This document shows positions 1 through 5,167 of a DNA stretch of 5,167 nucleotides, in pieces; within the stretch, counting starts at the first letter, position 1; every line of letters starts with the position of its first letter. The notes under the pieces were generated by a model that did not search any database, was not told where the DNA came from, and was given only the letters and a program-made list of their open reading frames with translations. This DNA is from Planctomycetota bacterium (GTDB lineage: Bacteria; Planctomycetota; Phycisphaerae; UBA1845; Fen-1342). Position numbers and translations under genes: made by a program. Location: contig JAUWXH010000193.1 in the NCBI GenBank assembly GCA_030616465.1, forward strand, positions 1 to 5,167. The letters run 5' to 3'.

Positions 1-3000
1 CGTTCGCCGGATACGACGTCATCGACGAAGTCCACCGCGGCGGGCAGGGCGTGGTCTTCCGAGCGATCCAGAAGGCCACTCGGCGAGAGGTCGCGATCAA
101 GGTCCGGCGAGAAGGGCCGTTCACCAGCCAAGCAGACGCGGCCCGCTTCGACCGCGAGGTGCAGGTCCTGGGCCTGCTCAATCACCCGAACATCGTCGCG
201 ATCCACGACACCGGCGTCGCCGCCGGTAGCCACTATTTCGTGATGGACTACGTCAGCGGTCAGCCGCTGGATGTCTTCATGGCCCGCGGCGACCGGTCGA
301 TCGAGGAAACTCTGCGGCTGTTCGCCAAGATCTGCGCGGCGGTCAACGCGGCCCACCTGCGCGGCGTCATTCACCGCGACCTCAAGCCGAGCAATATCCT
401 CATCGACGACGAGGGCGAGCCGCAGATCCTGGATTTCGGCTTGGCCAAGGTGGCGACCGGCACGGCGGACGGGTGCGACATCACGCTGACCGGGCAGTTT
501 GTGGGCTCGCTCCCGTGGGCGTCGCCCGAGCAGGCGGAGGGCAAGCAGGCCAAGGTCGATATGCGTACCGACGTGTACTCGCTGGGCGTGATTCTGTACC
601 AGATGCTGACGCGCCGGTTCCCCTATGAGGTGGTCGGGAACATGCGCGACGTGATCGACAACATATTGACCGCCGAGCCGACCCGGCCGAGCACGATCCG
701 CAAGCAGATCAACGACGAAGTCGAGACGATCGCGCTCAAATGCCTGCAAAAGGAGCGCGAGCGCCGTTACCAGACCGCCGGCGAACTGGCCCGCGACGTG
801 AGCCGCTACCTCAATGGCGAGCCGATCGAAGCCAAGCGCGACTCAGCCGCCTACGTTCTCCGCAAGCAGTTGAAACGCTACAAGCTCCCCTTAACGATCG
901 CGGCCGCCTTCGTCCTCGTCGTCACCGTCGGCTTCGCAGTCTCGCTGACGTTCTGGCGCCAAGCCGAAACGCAGGCAGATATCGCCCAAGCGGTCAACGA
1001 ATTCCTCAACGAAGATCTTCTGGCCCAAGCCGATCCGATCAAGGGGCCGGACCGCGACATCAAGCTGCGCGAGGTGCTCGACCGGGCCGCCGAGCGGATC
1101 GAAGGGCGGTTCGAGGACCAGCCTCTCGTCGAGGCGGCCATCCGCACCGCACTTGGACGCACGTACTCCAGCCTGGGCGAGTACGAGGCGGCCGAGGCGC
1201 ACCTGGCCGAGGCAGTTGAGCTGCAACGGGCCAAGCTGGGGGAAGAACACTCGGACACGCTGATCTCGATGAACCTCCTCGCGGGGGTCTACGTTAGGCA
1301 GGGTCGCCATGACGAGTCTGAGGCCCTCTACCTCAAATCGTTGGAGCTCATGCGCCGCGTACTGGGCGACGAACACGCGCACACGCTGAGCGCGATGAAC
1401 GAAGTCGCCGGGCTGTACGTGCGGCAGGGCCGCCACGACGAGGCCGAGCAGCTGCACCTCAAGACGTTGGACATCATGCGCCGCGCACTGGGCGACGAAC
1501 ACTCGCACACGCTGACCGCGCTGACCAACCTCGGGTTCCTTTACTATAGACAGGGGCGGTACGACGAGGCCGAGCCGCTGTACCTCGAGACGTTGGAGAT
1601 CAGGCGGCATGTGCTGGGTGAAGAACACCCGCACACCTTGTTCTCGATGAACAACCTCGGGGTGCTCTACGACAACCAGGGACGCTACGGCGAAGCCGAG
1701 CCGCTGCTCCTCAAGACGTTGGAACTCAGGCGCCGCGTGCTCGGCGAAGAGCACCCGGACGCGCTAAGCACGATGAACGACCTCGGATTGAGCTACCAAA
1801 GGCAGGGTCGTTACGACGAAGCCGAGCCGCTGTTCCTCAAATCGCTGGAGTTCATGCGGCGCGTGCTGGGCGAGGAACACCCGGGCACGCTCAGCTCGAT
1901 AAACAACCTGGCCGGGTTGTACTGGTCCCAGGGTCGCTACGAGAAGGCCGAGCCACTCTTCATCCAGTCGTTGGAGCTTAGCCGGCGTGCGCTGGGCGAC
2001 GAACACCCGGACACGCTGGTCACGATGACCAATCTTGGCCTGCTCTACTACAGTCAGGGGCGGTACGACGATGCCGAGCCGCTGCAACTCAAGACGCTGG
2101 AGCTCATGCACCGCGTGCTGGGCGAAGAACACCCGCACACGCTGAGCGCGATGACCAACCTCGGGTTGGTCTATTACATGCAGGGCCGTTACGAGGAAGC
2201 CGAGCCGCTGTTCGTCAGGAAGTTGGAGCTTAGCCGGCGTGCGCTGGGCGAAGAGCACCCCGACACGCTGACCTCGATGGACCACCTCGCGGCGGTCTAC
2301 CGCAGACAGGGGCGCCATGAGGAGTCTGAGGCCCTCTACCTCAAGTCGTTGGAGCTCATGCACCGTGTGCTGGGTGAAGATCATCCGGACACGCTGAACT
2401 CAATAAACAACCTCGGGATGTGCTACAAGGACCAGGGACGCTACGCCGATGCGGAGCCGCTGTTGATCAAGGCGTTGAAGCTCAGCCGGCGTGTGCGGGG
2501 GGAAGAACACCCGGACACGCTAATCAAGATGGACAACCTCGCGGCGCTCTACAAGAGCCAGGGACGGTACGGTGAAGCCGAGGCGCTGCTCCTGGAGACG
2601 TTGAAGCTCAGGCGCGGGGTGCTGGGCGAAGAGCACCCGGACACGCTGAGTGCGATGAACAAGCTCGCGTCGCTCTACCGCAGTCAGGGGCGATACGACG
2701 AGGCCGAGCCGCTGTGCCGCGAAGTGCTGGCCCTGCGTCGGAAGCTGCTGGGTGAAGAACACCCGCACACGGCAGCCGCGCTCGCCGTTCTGGGCTCATG
2801 TCTGCTCAAGCTGGAAAGACATGAAGAGGCCGAGCCACTGCTCCGTGAGTCTCTGGAGATATGCCAAGCCCAACTCGCGCCAGATGACTGGCGCTGCTTC
2901 TTCGCGACCAGTCTTCTGGGCGGATCCCTCTCCGGCCAAGGCGAGTTCGAGCGGGCCGAACCGTTGCTGCTGGACAGCTACATCGGTTTGCAGGATAGCC

Positions 3001-3179
3001 CAGACGTGCCAGCGGACCGCCTGCGTGGAGGCATTAAGCGCATCGTCGATCTCTACGAAGCCTGGGACGCTGCCGAGCCGGGGAAGGGCTACGCCGAAAA
3101 GGCCGCCGAATGGCGCGCGAAGTTGCCGGCAACTCAGCCAACGCCGACGGAAGAGCAACCCACCTCCGGCGAGGAGTAA
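1..3179 (+). CDS. Membrane-anchored Hanks-type serine/threonine protein kinase with C-terminal TPR array (5' end missing)
   Basis: This is probably a signalling kinase that phosphorylates Ser/Thr on partner proteins. The reading frame is open from base 3 back to the window edge, so the start lies upstream. The GTG at 51 cannot be the start because it would remove the glycine loop HRGGQG (33-50). The kinase domain shows VAIK with the ATP-binding Lys (99-101), HRDLKPSN with the catalytic Asp (378-380), DFG (432-440), SPE in place of APE (522-530) and DVYSLGVILYQML. The activation segment is rich in Thr/Ser. A hydrophobic helix (about 885-956) is followed by a linker and then a TPR array (1176-3065). 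The protein ends in a Pro/Thr/Glu-rich tail. The kinase should be cytoplasmic and the TPR part on the other side of the membrane, where it may bind proteins. Kinase identity is near certain; substrate and signal are unknown. Planctomycete kinases of this form often sit beside ECF sigma factor genes, but none is visible here. Confidence 0.96.
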   Translation, partial: FAGYDVIDEVHRGGQGVVFRAIQKATRREVAIKVRREGPFTSQADAARFDREVQVLGLLNHPNIVAIHDTGVAAGSHYFVMDYVSGQPLDVFMARGDRSIEETLRLFAKICAAVNAAHLRGVIHRDLKPSNILIDDEGEPQILDFGLAKVATGTADGCDITLTGQFVGSLPWASPEQAEGKQAKVDMRTDVYSLGVILYQMLTRRFPYEVVGNMRDVIDNILTAEPTRPSTIRKQINDEVETIALKCLQKERERRYQTAGELARDVSRYLNGEPIEAKRDSAAYVLRKQLKRYKLPLTIAAAFVLVVTVGFAVSLTFWRQAETQADIAQAVNEFLNEDLLAQADPIKGPDRDIKLREVLDRAAERIEGRFEDQPLVEAAIRTALGRTYSSLGEYEAAEAHLAEAVELQRAKLGEEHSDTLISMNLLAGVYVRQGRHDESEALYLKSLELMRRVLGDEHAHTLSAMNEVAGLYVRQGRHDEAEQLHLKTLDIMRRALGDEHSHTLTALTNLGFLYYRQGRYDEAEPLYLETLEIRRHVLGEEHPHTLFSMNNLGVLYDNQGRYGEAEPLLLKTLELRRRVLGEEHPDALSTMNDLGLSYQRQGRYDEAEPLFLKSLEFMRRVLGEEHPGTLSSINNLAGLYWSQGRYEKAEPLFIQSLELSRRALGDEHPDTLVTMTNLGLLYYSQGRYDDAEPLQLKTLELMHRVLGEEHPHTLSAMTNLGLVYYMQGRYEEAEPLFVRKLELSRRALGEEHPDTLTSMDHLAAVYRRQGRHEESEALYLKSLELMHRVLGEDHPDTLNSINNLGMCYKDQGRYADAEPLLIKALKLSRRVRGEEHPDTLIKMDNLAALYKSQGRYGEAEALLLETLKLRRGVLGEEHPDTLSAMNKLASLYRSQGRYDEAEPLCREVLALRRKLLGEEHPHTAAALAVLGSCLLKLERHEEAEPLLRESLEICQAQLAPDDWRCFFATSLLGGSLSGQGEFERAEPLLLDSYIGLQDSPDVPADRLRGGIKRIVDLYEAWDAAEPGKGYAEKAAEWRAKLPATQPTPTEEQPTSGEE
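885..956 (+). other. Single transmembrane helix of the kinase
   Basis: About 22 uncharged residues (PLTIAAAFVLVVTVGFAVSL and neighbours) follow a basic stretch, RKQLKRYK. They separate the kinase domain from the TPR part. The positive charges on the N-terminal side fit a kinase-inside topology. No second membrane segment or signal peptide is visible in the part of the protein present. Confidence 0.9.
1176..3065 (+). repeat. Coding 126-base tandem repeat: 13 TPR units of 42 residues plus 2 degenerate units
   Basis: Units begin every 126 bases from 1176 (1176, 1302, 1428 and so on to 2688), each 42 residues with no insertion or deletion. A typical unit opens GRYDEAEPL, continues with LKTLELRRRVLGEEHP and ends near NLGLLYYRQ. 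The 42-residue period with the GEEHPDTL turn is the kinesin-light-chain/NPHP3 type of tetratricopeptide repeat, longer than the classic 34. Units at 2814-2939 and 2940-3065 keep the first helix (AEPLL) but lose the GEEHP turn, so they probably cap the solenoid. The array should form a right-handed superhelix that binds a protein or peptide. Units are close in DNA as well as protein, and Asp/Glu and His/Asp swap repeatedly at the same two turn positions. Confidence 0.95.
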
Positions 3180-3198
3180 GGGGGCGCCTGCTTCTACT

Positions 3199-3224
3199 GT
3201 AGCGTCCACCCCCCGTGGTGGACG
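3199..3224. repeat. REP-like palindrome with 5' GTAG
   Basis: The arms CGTCCACC (3203-3210) and GGTGGACG (3217-3224) are perfect 8-base complements around a 6-base loop. The tetranucleotide GTAG (3199-3202) lies directly before the left arm. A GTAG next to the foot of a hairpin is typical of REP elements moved by REP-associated tyrosine transposases. It starts 20 bases after the kinase stop codon. No T-run follows, so an intrinsic terminator is less likely, although the hairpin could still affect the 3' end of the kinase mRNA. Only one copy is visible, so calling it a family member is inference. Confidence 0.5.
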
Positions 3225-3264
3225 TAGATACGTGATGCATGCCGGGAACGGACTCCCTCTGTGC

Positions 3265-3292
3265 CCGGTGCGAGAAGGGATTCTCGCACCAG
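3265..3292. repeat. Palindromic repeat, GGTGCGAGA family, intergenic copy
   Basis: The arms GGTGCGAGAA (3267-3276) and TTCTCGCACC (3281-3290) are perfect complements around the loop GGGA. One mismatch further out, C3265 pairs with G3292. The same arm core (GGTGCGAGA with TCTCGCACCAG) recurs inside the sugar kinase gene at 4560-4587 with a different 6-base centre. That recurrence is what makes this a repeat family rather than a chance hairpin. Confidence 0.75.
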
Positions 3293-3309
3293 CATGTGGC
3301 TTTCCTCAC

Positions 3310-3339
3310 TTCGTAGCGCGGACGCATTTGCCTTATACT
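3310..3339 (+). promoter_or_regulatory. Weak candidate promoter for the sugar kinase
   Basis: TATACT at 3334-3339 matches five of six bases of a sigma-70 type -10 box and lies 56 bases before the ATG at 3396. The best -35 partner at 18-base spacing is TTCGTA (3310-3315), which matches only three of six. The surrounding stretch is less GC-rich than the genes. No operator is recognisable. Planctomycete promoters are poorly defined, so this is a position-based guess. Confidence 0.25.
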
Positions 3340-3395
3340 CCCACACCATACTTGCGTGACGCACTGACGCGAGTGTCTTGGAGCCGAGTAGAGCC

Positions 3396-5108
3396 ATGAG
3401 CAGCAGTCCTGACAAACGTTGCTACATCGGTATCGACGTCGGCACCGGCAGCGTTCGGGCCGGGGTCTTCGACGGCAACGGCAAGATGCTGGCGGCCGCC
3501 ACACGCGAAATCCAGATCTGGCGACCGGAAGCCGATTTCGTCGAGCAGTCCTCGGATGACATCTGGCGGGCGGTTCGCGCCGCGGTCAAGCAGGCGCTGG
3601 CCGACGCCGACGTCAAGCCCGAGCACGTGCGCGGTCTCGGCTTCGACGCGACCTGCTCGCTGGTGGTGCTCGACGCCGACGATCAGCCCGTCACCGTCAG
3701 CCCCAGCGGCAGCGACGAGCAGAACGTCATCGTCTGGATGGACCACCGCGCGATGGACCAGATGCACCGCATCAACGCCACCAGGCACGATGTGCTCAAG
3801 TATGTCGGCGGCACGATCTCGCCGGAGATGCAGTCGCCCAAGCTGCTGTGGCTGAAGGAGATTCTGCCGCAAACCTGGCAGCGCGCGGCGCGTTTCTTCG
3901 ATCTGCCCGACTGGCTGGTCTACCGTGCGAGCGGCCACGACACGCGCTCGCTGTGCTCGACGGTCTGCAAGTGGACCTATCTCGGTCACGAAGAGGCGCG
4001 CACGAAAGGCAGCGTCGGCCGGTGGGACGAGACGTTCTTCCGCCGAGTCGGCCTCGCCGATCTGGTGGACGAAGGTTACCGGCGCATCGGCACACGCGTC
4101 CGACCGATGGGCGAGCCGGTCGGCAAGGGGCTGACCGAGAAGGCTGCCGGCGAGCTGGGGCTCAGACCCGGCACGCCGGTGGGTGTCTCGATCATCGACG
4201 CGCACGCCGGCGGCCTCGGCCTGCTCGGCGCCCCGCTCGATGGCAAGACGCCCGCGCAGGTGGATCTCGAGACGCGTCTGGCGCTGATCGGCGGCACCTC
4301 CAGTTGCCACATGACCGTTTCACGTGAAGCACGCTTCATTCCCGGCGTGTGGGGGCCGTATTACTCGGCGATGATCCCCGGCATGTGGCTGACCGAGGGC
4401 GGACAGTCGGCCACCGGGGCCCTGGTCGATCACGTGATCTTCGCGCACGCCCGCGCGGCCGAGCTGCAACGGGAAGGGAAGTCGAGCGGCCAGACTGTCT
4501 ACGAACTGCTCAATCAGCGCCTCGACAGACTTGCGCAGACGCTGGTGCGAGATGAGACGCTGGTGCGAGATTCCAATCTCGCACCAGCCGCACAGCTCAC
4601 GCGCGAGCTGCACGTATTGCCGTATTTTCATGGCAACCGTTCGCCACGCGCCGACGCCACGCTGCGCGGGATGATCTCCGGGCTGACGCTCGGCGACACC
4701 GCAGATGATCTGGCGCTGCTCTACCTGGCGACCATCCAGGCCATCGCTCACGGCACCCGCCACATCATCGACACGCTCAACGCGCAGGGCTATCGCATCG
4801 AGACGGTCTTCGCCTGCGGGGGCGGCACGAAAAACCCGGTGTTCCTGCGCGAGCACGCCGACATCACCGGCTGCACGCTCATCCTGCCGCGCGAGCCGGA
4901 GGCCGTGCTGCTCGGCTCGGCAATTCTCGGTGCGGTCGCGTCCGGCGACTGCGGGTCGGTGCTGGAGGCGATGACGAGGATGAACGTCGCGGGTGAGGCC
5001 ATCAGACCCGCCGGCGGTAACGTCAAACGCTACCACGACGCCAAGCACCGCGTCTTCCAGCGCATGTACGACGATTTCACGTCGTACCGCGGCCTGATGG
5101 AAAGCTGA
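3396..5108 (+). CDS. FGGY-family pentulose kinase, probably D-ribulokinase
   Basis: The enzyme is likely to transfer phosphate from ATP to a ketopentose, giving D-ribulose 5-phosphate, in the cytoplasm. The 570-residue protein has the N-terminal phosphate loop IDVGTGS (residues 13-19), [11 protein letters not shown] (83-93), WMDHRA (114-119), the catalytic-base Asp in IDAHAGGLG (D268), GGTSSCHM (299-306), GGQSATG (335-341), HGNRSP (412-417) and the nucleotide-binding ACGGGTKNP (473-481). FDATCSL, WMDHRA and [18 protein letters not shown] fit the D-ribulokinase branch (mammalian FGGY, Yersinia YpCarbK) rather than glycerol or xylulose kinase. ATG 3396 is preferred because the alternative TTG at 3378 only adds six residues before the conserved start. 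A possible GGAG (3380-3383) is 12 bases upstream, rather far. Residues 382-397 look like an insertion derived from a palindromic repeat. No isomerase, transporter or regulator is adjacent, so the in vivo substrate is uncertain. Confidence 0.93.
   Translation: MSSSPDKRCYIGIDVGTGSVRAGVFDGNGKMLAAATREIQIWRPEADFVEQSSDDIWRAVRAAVKQALADADVKPEHVRGLGFDATCSLVVLDADDQPVTVSPSGSDEQNVIVWMDHRAMDQMHRINATRHDVLKYVGGTISPEMQSPKLLWLKEILPQTWQRAARFFDLPDWLVYRASGHDTRSLCSTVCKWTYLGHEEARTKGSVGRWDETFFRRVGLADLVDEGYRRIGTRVRPMGEPVGKGLTEKAAGELGLRPGTPVGVSIIDAHAGGLGLLGAPLDGKTPAQVDLETRLALIGGTSSCHMTVSREARFIPGVWGPYYSAMIPGMWLTEGGQSATGALVDHVIFAHARAAELQREGKSSGQTVYELLNQRLDRLAQTLVRDETLVRDSNLAPAAQLTRELHVLPYFHGNRSPRADATLRGMISGLTLGDTADDLALLYLATIQAIAHGTRHIIDTLNAQGYRIETVFACGGGTKNPVFLREHADITGCTLILPREPEAVLLGSAILGAVASGDCGSVLEAMTRMNVAGEAIRPAGGNVKRYHDAKHRVFQRMYDDFTSYRGLMES
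4537..4572 (+). repeat. 18-base in-frame tandem repeat in the sugar kinase gene
   Basis: Two adjacent 18-base copies (4537-4554 and 4555-4572) differ only at the last base. They encode TLVRDE then TLVRDS, so the frame is kept. The second copy contains the left arm of the palindrome at 4560-4587; the first copy is therefore an extra half-palindrome. Confidence 0.9.
4560..4587. repeat. Palindromic repeat, GGTGCGAGA family, copy inside the sugar kinase gene
   Basis: CTGGTGCGAGATT (4560-4572) and AATCTCGCACCAG (4575-4587) are perfect 13-base complements separated by CC. Read in the gene's frame the element gives LVRDSNLAP (residues 389-397) with no stop codon. It lies between the C-terminal part of a helix ([13 protein letters not shown]) and the conserved [14 protein letters not shown], probably a surface loop. 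The arm core matches the intergenic palindrome at 3265-3292. The situation resembles the Rickettsia palindromic elements found in frame inside genes, but the sequence is not one I can assign to a named family. Confidence 0.85.
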
Positions 5109-5118
5109 ACACGGGCTG

Positions 5119-5133
5119 CCGGGCTATGCCCGG
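5119..5133 (+). terminator. GC-rich hairpin after the sugar kinase, possible terminator
   Basis: CCGGGC (5119-5124) and GCCCGG (5128-5133) form a perfect 6-base stem with loop TAT, ten bases after the stop codon. No T-run follows; the downstream bases are GC-rich and include a run of seven or more G. It may end transcription or simply be local GC structure. The remaining bases to 5167 show no gene. Confidence 0.3.
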
Positions 5134-5167
5134 GCGAGAAACGGCGGCCCGGGGGGGTGCCTTGTCC

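Noticed and set aside
51..53. GTG as start of the kinase gene
   Set aside because: The frame continues upstream to the window edge and encodes YDVIDEVHRGGQG, the beginning of the kinase fold; the real start is outside.
891..1754. 287-residue open frame on the minus strand
   Set aside because: It lies opposite the TM/TPR coding region and shows a 42-residue period only because the plus strand does; it has no recognisable domain.
1764..2384. 206-residue open frame on the minus strand in the TPR array
   Set aside because: Mirror of the 126-base repeats in a GC-rich gene; no independent support.
1176..2813. CRISPR-like regular repeats
   Set aside because: The period is 126 bases with no unique spacers, and every unit encodes a TPR in one open frame.
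3203..3224. Intrinsic terminator for the kinase
   Set aside because: Position fits, but no T-run follows the stem; the GTAG foot makes a REP-like element the better reading.
3362..3375. Small inverted repeat CACT/AGTG before the sugar kinase
   Set aside because: Only 4-base arms, expected by chance.
3378..3380. TTG as start of the sugar kinase
   Set aside because: It adds only MEPSRA, overlaps the only plausible ribosome binding site, and the ATG at 3396 fits the family's N-terminus.
2752..3399. 215-residue plus-strand open frame covering the kinase 3' end and the spacer
   Set aside because: It is out of frame with the TPR units that clearly code, rich in Arg/Ser/Pro as expected of a shifted frame, and runs into the next gene.
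3333..4310. 325-residue open frame on the minus strand
   Set aside because: Opposite a strongly conserved FGGY kinase; typical high-GC shadow without domains.
4320..5048. 242-residue open frame on the minus strand
   Set aside because: Opposite conserved FGGY motifs through the C-terminal domain; no domain of its own.

Overview
The window is GC-rich bacterial DNA with two long plus-strand genes and a 216-base spacer. The organism looks like a planctomycete, perhaps Phycisphaerae-like. This is an inference from the architecture of the first gene (Hanks-type kinase, one membrane helix, then a long kinesin-light-chain-type TPR array) and from its glycine loop HRGGQG. No marker gene is present to confirm it.

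Region 1 (1-3179) is a serine/threonine protein kinase whose 5' end lies outside the window. It has a cytoplasmic kinase domain, a single transmembrane helix at about 885-956, a short linker, and thirteen uninterrupted 42-residue TPR units plus two degenerate ones. At DNA level the TPR part is an array with a 126-base period. Some distant units resemble each other more closely than their neighbours, which suggests internal duplication or gene conversion.

Region 2 (3180-3395) is non-coding and holds two unrelated palindromes. The first (stem 3203-3224) is preceded directly by GTAG, the layout of REP elements. The second (3265-3292) has the arm GGTGCGAGAA. A weak candidate promoter lies just before the next gene.

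Region 3 (3396-5108) is an FGGY-family pentulose kinase, most like D-ribulokinase, with all main motifs intact. Its coding sequence carries a second, perfect copy of the GGTGCGAGA palindrome (13-base arms, 2-base loop), preceded by an 18-base in-frame tandem repeat. Together they add the segment [17 protein letters not shown] mobile palindromic repeat that sits both between genes and, in frame, inside a metabolic enzyme gene is the most unusual thing here.

Region 4 (5109-5167) is a short non-coding tail with a GC-rich hairpin. The two genes have no evident functional link. They are simply co-oriented neighbours, probably transcribed separately.
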